From Acinetobacter sp. A47 (GTDB lineage: Bacteria > Pseudomonadota > Gammaproteobacteria > Pseudomonadales > Moraxellaceae), in NCBI RefSeq assembly GCF_000805455.1, contig NZ_JSUS01000027.1, positions 1-64,000 of the forward strand: DNA of 64,000 nucleotides. Reading direction: 5' to 3'. The translations under genes and the position numbers were made by a program. The notes beneath the pieces are model-generated. The model saw nothing but the letters and a program-made list of their open reading frames with translations, made no database searches and had not been told where the DNA came from. Each line of letters starts with the position of its first letter. Position 1 is the stretch's first letter. Below are positions 18,422 to 26,165 of the stretch, one piece after another.

Positions 18422-19240
18422 ATGATCTATAACATTCATCATCTGCATTGCGGCAGCTTCTGTCCGGTCTGCGCTCCTTTATTTGGGCAAAAGGGCTGGA
18501 AAGCCCATCTGGTATGCCATTGCCTATTGATTGAAACAGATCGGGGACTGGTGCTGGTTGATACAGGCTTGGGAGTGCAAGACTATTTACATACCGAACA
18601 ACGTTTAGGCAACCTACTTTCACGGTTTGGCTCAATTGTACCCAACCTGAAACTCAGTGCCATTCAACAAATTCAGCAACTCGGTTTTAGTCCCAACGAG
18701 GTCAAACATATTTTTGTGACGCATCTGGATTTTGACCATGCTGGCGGGATTGCAGATTTTCCCCATGCAACCGTGCATGTGCTGGCTTCTGAGTTTAATG
18801 CAACCCAGACATTATCCGGTAAAGGCAAACTGCGTTATAAGACCGAACAGTTTAAACAGCACCGGTACTGGAGTTTTGCCGAACATCACGATGGTGAAAC
18901 ATGGTTCAACCTGCAACAGGTGAAAGGCCTACCATTTTTTCAAGATGAAATTTTGATGGTTCCCTTGTTAGGACATACACTCGGGCATAGCGGGATTGCC
19001 ATAAAAAAAACCGAAGGCTGGATACTGTTCTGCGGCGATGCCTATTTTTCCCATCTGGAACTGAACCCTGAAAATAAACTCAGGGCACTCGATCTTACCG
19101 AGCGCTTGTTGGCCGAAGACAACCAGCAACGTCTGCATAATCTCAAACGCTTACAATATCTGGCTCAACATGAAGCATCTATTGAGTTAATTTGTGCGCA
19201 CGATCCTGTTGAATTCAAGCGTTATCGCTCCGTCTTATGA
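18422..19240 (+). CDS. metallo-beta-lactamase-fold hydrolase
   Basis: A 272-residue MBL-fold protein. The metal signature appears as 'VTHLDFDHAGGI' (His101, Asp103, Asp105, His106), that is H-x-D-x-D-H with Asp in the usual second His position. Other ligands follow in 'LGHTLGHSGI' and 'FCGDAYFSH', with a final His in 'ICAHDPVEF'. The N-terminus has an unusual Cys/His cluster, 'HHLHCGSFCPVCAPLFG', seen in relatives annotated as AHL-lactonase-like or glyoxalase-II-like. The actual substrate is unknown. Its stop codon overlaps the start of the next gene by four bases (ATGA), so the two are translationally coupled. Confidence 0.85.
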   Translation: MIYNIHHLHCGSFCPVCAPLFGQKGWKAHLVCHCLLIETDRGLVLVDTGLGVQDYLHTEQRLGNLLSRFGSIVPNLKLSAIQQIQQLGFSPNEVKHIFVTHLDFDHAGGIADFPHATVHVLASEFNATQTLSGKGKLRYKTEQFKQHRYWSFAEHHDGETWFNLQQVKGLPFFQDEILMVPLLGHTLGHSGIAIKKTEGWILFCGDAYFSHLELNPENKLRALDLTERLLAEDNQQRLHNLKRLQYLAQHEASIELICAHDPVEFKRYRSVL

Positions 19241-19818
19241 AAAAAACTCTCGTCACCCTGACCCTGATTTCTGCCCTCAGCATGGGCGGCTGTATGAAAC
19301 ATCCAAGTCTGGATGAGGAACAACGCCCCAGCAACTGGGGGACACTCATCTCGGCAACTCATAATTTTTATCAGATCAGCGCTGATGTATTTCGCAGCGA
19401 TCAACCAAGCAGCCAATTAATTCCAAGCTTAAAACAGTACAACATTGATACGGTCATCAACCTTCGCGCTCGCAACGAAGATGCCAAGGTACTCAAGGAC
19501 CAGCCATTTAATCTGGTCCATATACCTATTTATACCTGGGCGATCAATCGCAATGATTTATTACAAGCAATGCGTGCCATTCAAACGGCCAAACAGAATA
19601 ATCAAAAAGTCCTGATTCATTGCTATCATGGCTCAGACCGTACAGGTGCAACCATTGCCATGTATCGCATTATTTTTGAACACTGGACGATTGAGGAAGC
19701 GGTCAAAGAAATGAAGCAAGGCGGCTATGGCTTCCATGTCATCTGGAAAAACATCGACCATTTACTCAGCCCTGAAAATGTAAAATGGATTCAACAGCAA
19801 CTGTCAAATCCATCTTGA
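19237..19818 (+). CDS. lipoprotein with dual-specificity/tyrosine phosphatase domain
   Basis: A 193-residue protein. The N-terminus is a lipoprotein signal with lipobox around Cys19 ('LISALSMGGCMKHPS'). The rest is a DSP-like phosphatase: P-loop 'IHCYHGSDRTGATIAMYR' with nucleophile Cys129 and Arg135 (C-x5-R), preceded by 'DTVINLRARNED' and a likely acid loop around 'IPIYTWAINRND'. Members of this family are related to the plant/fungal DSP and bacterial PTPs annotated from A. baumannii. Lipid anchoring places it in the periplasm or on the inner face of the outer membrane, unusual for a tyrosine phosphatase; substrate unknown. It is coupled to the upstream MBL-fold gene by an ATGA overlap. Confidence 0.83.
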   Translation: MKKTLVTLTLISALSMGGCMKHPSLDEEQRPSNWGTLISATHNFYQISADVFRSDQPSSQLIPSLKQYNIDTVINLRARNEDAKVLKDQPFNLVHIPIYTWAINRNDLLQAMRAIQTAKQNNQKVLIHCYHGSDRTGATIAMYRIIFEHWTIEEAVKEMKQGGYGFHVIWKNIDHLLSPENVKWIQQQLSNPS

Positions 19819-19843
19819 TCACTTTCAGGCAGCCGGGTTTCAT

Positions 19844-20962
19844 TTAACGCTGGTCAAGTGGAACCCAGTCAATCACCCAGGCAGACTTCATATTCAGACT
19901 TTCATCAGAAGTAATCTTTTTACGGGTGACATCGGCCGTATCACGGTCTTTGGCTGGCCCGACCATGATCCGGATTCCTTTAGAAGTCGGACTGGTCGTG
20001 ACCTTATAACCTTTAGCACGTAATTTCGATACCACAGCATCTGCATTGGCCTGATTGGCAGCCAGTGCTACCTGTACCATCCATTTTTTATCGCCATTTT
20101 CCATCAGGTCACGAGCTTTTTCAGCTTCTGCCTTTTTCTCGGCTTCTGCCTTACGCTTGTCTTCAGCTGCTTTTTTATCTGCTTCAGCTTTACGCTTGTC
20201 CTCGGCAGCTTTCTTGTCTGCTTCGGCTTTACGTTTATCTTCAGCCGCTTTTTTCTCGGCTTCTGCCTTGCGCTTGTCTTCTGCTGCTTTCTTGTCTGCT
20301 TCGGCTTTACGTTTGTCTTCTGCCGCCTTACGTTCGGCATCTGCTTTACGTTTGTCTTCTGCAGCCTTCTTGTCTGCTTCAGCCTTACGTTTATCCTCTG
20401 CTAACTTCTTTTCGGCATCGGTCTTTTGCTGGGCTGTTTTTAACTGTTCGGCCTTAAGCTGTTCTGCCCGCTTCTTTTCATCGGCCTTGCGTTTTTCATC
20501 CGCCAGTCGCTTAGCCTTGGCTTTTGCATCTTCAACCAGTTCAGGCGGAATGTTATCCGAGCTTTCCTGTGCAGCCGTACGGCGCGCATTAATCGCAGCA
20601 TATTCTTCAGCAGCCTTACGTGCTGCGGCTGCTTCGGCTTGTTGCTGCATTTTTAAGAACTCTGCTGCACGGGCCTCTTGCTCGGCAACCGCTTTTTCGC
20701 GCGAACGACGCTGTTCTTCCAGCAAACGCTTTTCTGTTTCAACATCAACCGCCAAAGGTTGTAATGAAACCATTTCACCCTCTTGCGCAGGCTGAGCAGT
20801 TTTAGGCTTAGGCGCTGTTTTGGGAATAGGATGAGTAACGGTATCTTGCGTATGGTCCTGCTCTATTTCTTCATTACCTTTTAAAAGTAATGCAGCCAAT
20901 AAAACACCACCTCCTAATAGAACAACGCCACCCATCCAACGTTGTTTGTTATTCATCGACAT
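19844..20962 (-). CDS. SPOR-domain cell-division/septum-binding protein (DedD-like) with 13-residue repeats
   Basis: A 372-residue single-pass protein. A membrane segment lies at about residues 10-27 ('GGVVLLGGGVLLAALLL'), followed by a long charged helical stalk (residues 78-285) and a C-terminal SPOR domain from about 293 ('KKWMVQVALAANQANADAVV', 'LRAKGYKVTTSPTSKGIRI'). SPOR domains bind denuded glycan strands at the division septum. The stalk holds seven near-identical 13-residue units (consensus KKAAEDKRKAEAD, residues 185-275). The start overlaps the folC end by ten bases, matching the common folC-dedD order; a second ATG two codons later is also possible. Confidence 0.88.
   Translation of the reverse strand: MSMNNKQRWMGGVVLLGGGVLLAALLLKGNEEIEQDHTQDTVTHPIPKTAPKPKTAQPAQEGEMVSLQPLAVDVETEKRLLEEQRRSREKAVAEQEARAAEFLKMQQQAEAAAARKAAEEYAAINARRTAAQESSDNIPPELVEDAKAKAKRLADEKRKADEKKRAEQLKAEQLKTAQQKTDAEKKLAEDKRKAEADKKAAEDKRKADAERKAAEDKRKAEADKKAAEDKRKAEAEKKAAEDKRKAEADKKAAEDKRKAEADKKAAEDKRKAEAEKKAEAEKARDLMENGDKKWMVQVALAANQANADAVVSKLRAKGYKVTTSPTSKGIRIMVGPAKDRDTADVTRKKITSDESLNMKSAWVIDWVPLDQR
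20138..20410 (-). repeat. seven 39-bp tandem coding repeats in the SPOR gene
   Basis: Seven units of 39 bases encode KKAAEDKRKAEAD-type 13-residue repeats, differing mainly at positions 1, 3 and 13 and at synonymous sites. The array is prone to copy-number change and is a place where assemblies may collapse. Confidence 0.85.
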
Positions 20963-22239
20963 TCTTCTAAATACTCCCAGACCGCTTCTAAAGTATGAAA
21001 CGAACCACAGACTAAAATCAGCTGATTGTTATTACCTTGTTTCAGCACAGTTTCAAACGCTTGCTGGATACTGCCGAACTCATGGACCTGTTGCCCCTGC
21101 AATGCAGCTTGAATCTGTTGCACTGGTGCGGCTCTAGGCACATCTAAATTAGCAATAAACCAATCTTTTACTGTTGTTTTTAGTAAATCGGTGACAGATG
21201 GAATGTCTTTATCTGCCAACATGGAAAATACTGCGACAACTTCTGTGTACTGTTTATTGTATTTTAGGAATTTTCGCAACTGCTTCAATAAAAATTCGAC
21301 ACCGTGAGCATTGTGTCCGGCATCAAATATGACGGTTTTATTTTGAATCTGCCTGATTTCAAAGCGGCCTTGTAAACGTGCCTGCCCAATACCGGTTGCT
21401 AGCGCTTGTTGCGAAATACCGATCCCACTTACCAGCACAGCTGCAACTGCTGTAGAAATATTGTCCAGGGCAAGCTGACCGACAGGAAGCTTTAATGTCG
21501 TACCAGAGGTAGCAAATGACCAGCTTTGCCCATCTGCATCTAACTGATAGAAATAATCTTGATTGAGGGTATATAACCGGGCTTGGGTTTCAGCCACTTT
21601 ATCTTGAATGGCTTGTGGCAATTGTTGCTGTCCGGCAAAAATCACCGGAATATTCGGCCGAATGATTCCCGCTTTTTCATAGGCAATTTTTTCGACCGTA
21701 TCGCCGAGCCAGTCGACATGATCCAGACCGATGTTGGTAATTACCGCAACATCCGGATCAATTACGTTGACCACATCCAGACGCCCACCCAGGCCGACTT
21801 CAAGTACCCAGACATCACATTGCTGCTGTTTAAAAATGACAAAAGCAGCCAGAGTGGTTGCTTCAAAAAAAGAAAGGCTCAAGCCACATTCACGGCGTGC
21901 CTGATCGACCTGTACAAAGGCATTAATCAGGCTCTGGTCATCGACCTCTGTTCCAGCCAGTTTTACCCGTTCATTAAAACGGTAAATATGCGGCGACTGG
22001 TACAGGCCAACCTTGTACCCCTGTGCATTTAAAATTGCAGCTAAGGTTGTTGTAGTTGAACCTTTACCATTGGTGCCTGCGACAGTAAACACCTTTGCCT
22101 CAGGCTGCATTACGCCCAGCTTTTCAGCGACGGGAATAACGCGCTCTAAACCTAAATCAATGCCTGTAACATGAACATGGCCCCAATAATCGAGCCATGT
22201 AGTTAATGTATCCGTTGAATGTGGAGCGTGCGGTTTCAA
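20953..22239 (-). CDS. folC: bifunctional folylpolyglutamate / dihydrofolate synthase FolC
   Basis: A 428-residue Mur-ligase-fold enzyme. The P-loop is GTNGKGS at 55-61 ('FTVAGTNGKGSTTTTLAAIL'). Typical folate-synthase stretches follow: 'YQSPHIYRFNERVKLAG', 'VLEVGLGGRLDVVNVI', 'ITNIGLDHVDWLGDT' and 'IAYEKAGIIRP'. The enzyme joins L-glutamate to dihydropteroate and extends polyglutamate tails on folates, using ATP, in the cytosol. The start overlaps the accD end by four bases and the end overlaps the SPOR gene by ten, so it is the third gene of trpA-accD-folC-SPOR. Confidence 0.96.
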   Translation of the reverse strand: MKPHAPHSTDTLTTWLDYWGHVHVTGIDLGLERVIPVAEKLGVMQPEAKVFTVAGTNGKGSTTTTLAAILNAQGYKVGLYQSPHIYRFNERVKLAGTEVDDQSLINAFVQVDQARRECGLSLSFFEATTLAAFVIFKQQQCDVWVLEVGLGGRLDVVNVIDPDVAVITNIGLDHVDWLGDTVEKIAYEKAGIIRPNIPVIFAGQQQLPQAIQDKVAETQARLYTLNQDYFYQLDADGQSWSFATSGTTLKLPVGQLALDNISTAVAAVLVSGIGISQQALATGIGQARLQGRFEIRQIQNKTVIFDAGHNAHGVEFLLKQLRKFLKYNKQYTEVVAVFSMLADKDIPSVTDLLKTTVKDWFIANLDVPRAAPVQQIQAALQGQQVHEFGSIQQAFETVLKQGNNNQLILVCGSFHTLEAVWEYLEECR

Positions 22240-23132
22240 GGTAAGTTCATCAGTTTTGCAACAAGTCTGTATACAGTATCACGTAATGCATGACGATGAA
22301 CAATTTGATCGACCACACCATGATCAAGCAAATATTCTGCACGCTGGAACGGTTCTTCCAGTTTTTCACGTACCGTTTGCTCGATCACACGCTTACCGGC
22401 AAAACCAATCATCGCCTTTGGTTCAGCAATGTGTACATCACCTAGCATTGCCAGTGAAGCCGTTACACCACCATAAACCGGATGGGTTAATACCACCACA
22501 TAAGGCACGCGTGCTTCTTTCATTTTCTGGATCGCAGCTGCAGTACGCGCCATCTGCATCAGGGACAACATGCCTTCCTGCATACGTGCGCCACCAGAAG
22601 CAGCAAAACAGATCATCGGTTGATGCAGGGCAATAGCACGTTCAGCCGCCTGTACAAAACGGTCACCTACAACCGTACCCATCGAACCGCCCATAAAATC
22701 GAAGTCAAAGGCACAGGCAACCAGATCCAGTCCTTTCAGCGAACCCTGCATGACAACAAGAGCTTCTGTCTCGCCAGTTTTGTCCTGTGCTTCACGCATA
22801 CGGTCCGGATAAGGCTTACTGTCCACAAACTTTAACGGGTCTTTGGCATTAAATTCCTGACCTAACTCACCATTGACCTGATCAAAGAACCAGTTCAAAC
22901 GGTCACGGGCACGCATCCGCAGGTGCTCATCACATTGAGGACACACATAGGCATTAAATGACATGGCGGTACGTGTCACCAGTGCATGGCACTCAGGGCA
23001 TTCAATCGTTGGTTCAGTGAAAGTTGCTTTAAATGTCTGCTGTTCATCTGCGACCTGAATACCCGGGACATCACGCTCAGTCCAAGGGGTTGAAGGGCTA
23101 AGAACCTTCCCTGATGTTAACTCTTGACTCAT
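22236..23132 (-). CDS. accD: acetyl-CoA carboxylase carboxyltransferase subunit beta
   Basis: A 298-residue AccD. The N-terminal zinc ribbon has Cys45/Cys48 ('ECPECHALV') and Cys64/Cys67 ('YVCPQCDEH'). The carboxyltransferase crotonase fold includes 'FDFDFMGGSMGTVVGDRFV', 'CFAASGGARMQEGMLSLMQM' and 'GGVTASLAMLGDVHIAEP'. With AccA it transfers carboxyl from biotin to acetyl-CoA to make malonyl-CoA, the first step of fatty acid synthesis. ATGA overlaps tie it to trpA upstream and, by four bases, to folC downstream. Confidence 0.97.
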   Translation of the reverse strand: MSQELTSGKVLSPSTPWTERDVPGIQVADEQQTFKATFTEPTIECPECHALVTRTAMSFNAYVCPQCDEHLRMRARDRLNWFFDQVNGELGQEFNAKDPLKFVDSKPYPDRMREAQDKTGETEALVVMQGSLKGLDLVACAFDFDFMGGSMGTVVGDRFVQAAERAIALHQPMICFAASGGARMQEGMLSLMQMARTAAAIQKMKEARVPYVVVLTHPVYGGVTASLAMLGDVHIAEPKAMIGFAGKRVIEQTVREKLEEPFQRAEYLLDHGVVDQIVHRHALRDTVYRLVAKLMNLP

Positions 23133-23932
23133 ACTAACTCATCGAGCGCAGCTCGAAGCTCCTTCACTTTATTCACCGTCTGTTGCGCAGCTTCATCGGC
23201 TGGCAATGTTGCAAAAGATTTAACGAAAGCACTTCCCACAATCACGGCATCGGCAACCTGTCCCATCGCTTTTGCAGACGCTGCATCACTAATCCCAAAA
23301 CCGACACCCACCGGCACATTCGTCTGGGTTTTAATTTTTGCAATACGTGCTGCTGCTTCTGAGGTATCCAGAGTTGCTGCACCGGTCACACCTTTTAATG
23401 ACACATAGTAAACAAAGCCACTTGCCTGTTTGACGACATGCTGGATCCGCTGATCGGTTGAAGTTGGCGCCAGCAAGAAGATCTGATCCATTCCATTTTG
23501 TTTAAGAACGTCACCTAATTGCTGAGATTCTTCAGGCGGCAAGTCCACCAGAAGTACACCATCGACCCCGCAGTCTTTCGCATAAGCAACAAACTTTTCA
23601 TAGCCAATGACTTCAACAGGATTGAGGTATCCCATCAACACCACAGGCGTCGTCTGGTCTTTTTCACGAAAGGCTTTCACCATATCCAGGGCATCCAGCG
23701 TGTTGGTTCCACCAGCCAAAGCGCGCTCGGCCGCCAGGGCAATCACCGGACCATCCGCCATCGGGTCAGAGAACGGCAGACCCAGTTCAATGACATCAAC
23801 ACCAGCTTCAACCATTTGATGTAACAGTGGAACAGTCACCTGTGGATGTGGATCACCTGCCATTACATAAGAAACAAGCGCTTTACGTTGCTGAGATTTA
23901 AGCTGTTCAAAACGAGTGGCAAGACGTGACAT
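23129..23932 (-). CDS. trpA: tryptophan synthase alpha chain
   Basis: A 267-residue TrpA, started at the ATG at 23930-23932 because this gives the normal N-terminus (MSRLATRFEQLKSQQRKALV); a longer in-frame reading to 23998 adds 22 non-conserved residues. Catalytic Glu49 and Asp60 lie in 'DVIELGLPFSDPMADGPVI'; the phosphate site is visible in 'VGVGFGISDAASAKAMG' and 'AVIVGSAFVK'. It cleaves indole-3-glycerol phosphate to indole for TrpB. TrpB is encoded 7.9 kb away rather than next door. Stop overlaps the accD start (ATGA). Confidence 0.96.
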   Translation of the reverse strand: MSRLATRFEQLKSQQRKALVSYVMAGDPHPQVTVPLLHQMVEAGVDVIELGLPFSDPMADGPVIALAAERALAGGTNTLDALDMVKAFREKDQTTPVVLMGYLNPVEVIGYEKFVAYAKDCGVDGVLLVDLPPEESQQLGDVLKQNGMDQIFLLAPTSTDQRIQHVVKQASGFVYYVSLKGVTGAATLDTSEAAARIAKIKTQTNVPVGVGFGISDAASAKAMGQVADAVIVGSAFVKSFATLPADEAAQQTVNKVKELRAALDELV

Positions 23933-24524
23933 AGGATTATGCTTTCCTGATTTATATAAATTAAGGAGTTGTTTGTGGTCATACAAAAAACACTGCATTG
24001 TAACGCTATTTTTTGTTCATTGAACAGAGTTTGACGTGATTGCGACAGTGAATCTTGCGACTTCCAACAGTCCTTAAGGGGCATTAACGTTTCAGCCATA
24101 CTTGCAGCATGGTAAGAAGGTCAACCCGCCCCTATACATTTATCTATATTTTGAATTATTTCTCAATGATCAAAGCTTCCTAATTTTAGGCAGATCAGTT
24201 AGTGGCTGGGCAGATTTTACCTGAGCCTGCCCCAGCAGACATTGATAGGAGGTACAAGGCACGCCTGATCGTATATCGCCCTTCCAGGCCATCATATAAT
24301 CTTGTTACGACATACAGCTTCCCGGCCTGGCCGGCTTATGGCGAAAACTTCCATCCCTCTCCGGGTTACTGCCTGACAGGCTACTCTTGTCTGCGTTTCA
24401 TGCGGTTGGTGTTGTCTTGGCCTCTATCATCAGACATGATCAAAAGCTCAACATGCCCTAATATTTTAGAATTTCGCCAAGCTCCTTTATACTACCCGCA
24501 ATTTTTAAGTTTTCTTTTTATTTT
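23933..24524. other. 592-base gap with structured, GC-richer block; no convincing gene
   Basis: This divergent interval between trpA and the NhaC gene is unusually long. Its middle (about 24195-24430) is GC-richer than the flanks and full of potential stems: ctgggcag with ctgccccag (about 24207-24237), ccaggcc with ggcctgg (about 24283-24337) and gcctg with caggc. I compared it by eye with lysine, TPP, glycine and SAM riboswitches, 6S, SRP, tmRNA and RNase P RNA and found no match. A promoter for the NhaC gene is plausible near 24460-24490 (TTAGAA, then TATACT 17 or so bases later). Confidence 0.45.
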
Positions 24525-25856
24525 ATGTCTGCCCACTCTCCCGAAAAAGTACAAAGCAATGCCCTTGCTTTGTTGCCGCTATTGGTATTTTTGATCATCT
24601 TTCTTGGGAGTGGTCTGTATCATTCAATGATCGGAACGGAATTTGCCTTTTATCAGGTCAAGGCACCTGTGGCCGCGATTCCAGCCGTGATTCTCGCCCT
24701 TCTGCTGTATAAACAGAAACTCAATACGGCGATTGATGAGTTTATGCAAGGTGCCAGCCATCCCAATCTGATTCTGATGTTTATGGTGTTTATGCTGGCA
24801 GGAGCCTTTGCCAGCGTTTCCAGTGCCATTGGCAGTGTGGATGCAACAGTACAACTCGGTCTGTCGCTGATTTCAGCCGAGTTTGTGCTGCCGATGCTGT
24901 TTATCATTTCCGCCTTTATTGCCACCGCAATGGGTACCTCGATGGGCACCATTGCAGCCTGTGCACCAATTGCCTTTGGCTTTGCCCAGGCAACAGATAT
25001 TGCGCCTGTCTATGCCATTGGTGCGGTGGTCGGGGGAGCCATGTTTGGCGATAATCTGTCGATGATCTCCGATACTACCATTGCTGCAACACGCAGCCAG
25101 CATGTTGAGCTGAGGGATAAATTCCGGGTCAATGTCTGGATTGCCGTTCCAGCCGCGATCCTGACCTTGCTGGTCTATATCCTGATGAGCCATCAGGCAG
25201 AAGCCATTCCCGCCAAAGCCTATGATCTCTGGCTGATCTTGCCTTATCTGGCGGTGTTCTTTCTTGCTTTTACCCGCCTGCACGTACTGGCCGTGCTGAT
25301 GATCGGCGTGATTTTATCCGGCCTGATGGGACTGCTTGAAAAACCGGATTTTGATCTACTCAAGCTGAACAGTGCAATCTATGAGGGTTTTGTCAGCATG
25401 TTTGAGGTGGCATTACTGTCCATGTTGCTGGGTGGTTTATCGGCCCTGATGCAAAAAGAAGGGGGTTTACAGTGGCTGATTCAACGCATCTATGCCATCA
25501 CCCGCCTGTTTAAATTCGGCAAGCAACGCGCTGGTGAACTGGGTATTAGCTTTCTGGTGGTCTTCTCGAATTTATTTGTAGCCAACAATACGGTTGCGAT
25601 TATTTTATCTGGCGACATGGCACGTGAAGTGGCTAAAGAGTATGGGGTTGCCCCTAAACGGAGTGCGGCTTTACTGGATATCTTTTCTTGTGTGGTTCAA
25701 GGGATTATCCCCTACGGCGCGCAACTACTGTTGGCCTGTTCGATTGCCAAACTTTCTCCGGTTGAATTGATTGGCAATATTTATTATTGCTGGATTCTTG
25801 CGGTTTGTGCGGTGCTTGCCATTATCTTTAATTATCCACGCCTCAAAACACGTTAA
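24525..25856 (+). CDS. NhaC-family Na+/H+ antiporter-type transporter
   Basis: A 443-residue inner-membrane protein with roughly 11-12 hydrophobic helices. It shows NhaC-superfamily stretches such as 'ATAMGTSMGTIAACAPIAFG', 'VVGGAMFGDNLSMISDTTIA' (two conserved Asp in GDNLS-ISDT), and 'NLFVANNTVAIILSGDMARE'. NhaC-type carriers exchange sodium for protons, but the superfamily also includes amino-acid carriers such as lysine and methionine transporters, so the substrate is open. The start ATG 24525 lacks a strong ribosome site. An IR-rich repeat region follows at 25857-26165. Confidence 0.85.
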   Translation: MSAHSPEKVQSNALALLPLLVFLIIFLGSGLYHSMIGTEFAFYQVKAPVAAIPAVILALLLYKQKLNTAIDEFMQGASHPNLILMFMVFMLAGAFASVSSAIGSVDATVQLGLSLISAEFVLPMLFIISAFIATAMGTSMGTIAACAPIAFGFAQATDIAPVYAIGAVVGGAMFGDNLSMISDTTIAATRSQHVELRDKFRVNVWIAVPAAILTLLVYILMSHQAEAIPAKAYDLWLILPYLAVFFLAFTRLHVLAVLMIGVILSGLMGLLEKPDFDLLKLNSAIYEGFVSMFEVALLSMLLGGLSALMQKEGGLQWLIQRIYAITRLFKFGKQRAGELGISFLVVFSNLFVANNTVAIILSGDMAREVAKEYGVAPKRSAALLDIFSCVVQGIIPYGAQLLLACSIAKLSPVELIGNIYYCWILAVCAVLAIIFNYPRLKTR

Positions 25857-26165
25857 AATAATACAGCGTGTTTTTTGTTATAAGCTCTTTATTCATCTGT
25901 TGAAATTAACAACGATCATAAGGACGTCGCTCCTAGTTCTCATCGTATTCTAGGATATGCCTTCGGCGAGTTACTTTGGTTTTGCCCAAAGTAACCAAAG
26001 GCATCCGTCATCCACATGAGGAGCGATTGAAGCTCCGCAAGGTTCATTTCTTACTTGCGTTTCACCAAAGCTTTAGTCGCTTTGGCTTACTCAGGTTGTG
26101 GATGACATTTCCGCGTATCACATTTCATACCATAATTTAAATTAAGCCTAGCGCTATATTTAAAA
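25857..26165. other. 309-base intergenic region made of inverted repeats
   Basis: No gene is seen. The region separates the convergent NhaC and AraC genes and contains the repeat block described separately (25970-26106), including copy 2 of the 25-base hairpin at 26017-26041. Confidence 0.65.
25970..26106. repeat. nested inverted-repeat element incl. hairpin copy 2
   Basis: Two inverted repeats lie side by side. First, gttactttgg / ccaaagtaac (25970-25979 with 25986-25995), a short-loop hairpin of the type common in gammaproteobacterial spacers. Second, gtcatccaca / tgtggatgac (26007-26016 with 26097-26106), extended by TGAG/CTCA, enclosing the 25-base unit TGAGGAGCGATTGAAGCTCCGCAAG and a second AAGC/GCTT-type stem. 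It looks like a transcribed intergenic repeat rather than a simple terminator. Confidence 0.65.

Noticed and set aside
20055..20795. Long open reading frame on the plus strand, opposite the SPOR gene
   Set aside because: It is the mirror of the Lys/Glu/Ala-rich repeat codons, giving Ser/Ala/Leu-rich repetitive protein with no start context; the minus-strand SPOR gene explains the bases.
24130..24524. Lysine riboswitch or other known riboswitch upstream of the NhaC-type gene
   Set aside because: A superficial resemblance to lysine-riboswitch pieces is on the wrong strand and lacks the conserved core; TPP, glycine and SAM cores are also absent.
24202..24594. Open frame in the spacer before the NhaC gene
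   Set aside because: It overlaps the real start of the transporter in another frame, has no clear family, and its composition follows the GC-rich structured block rather than coding pattern.
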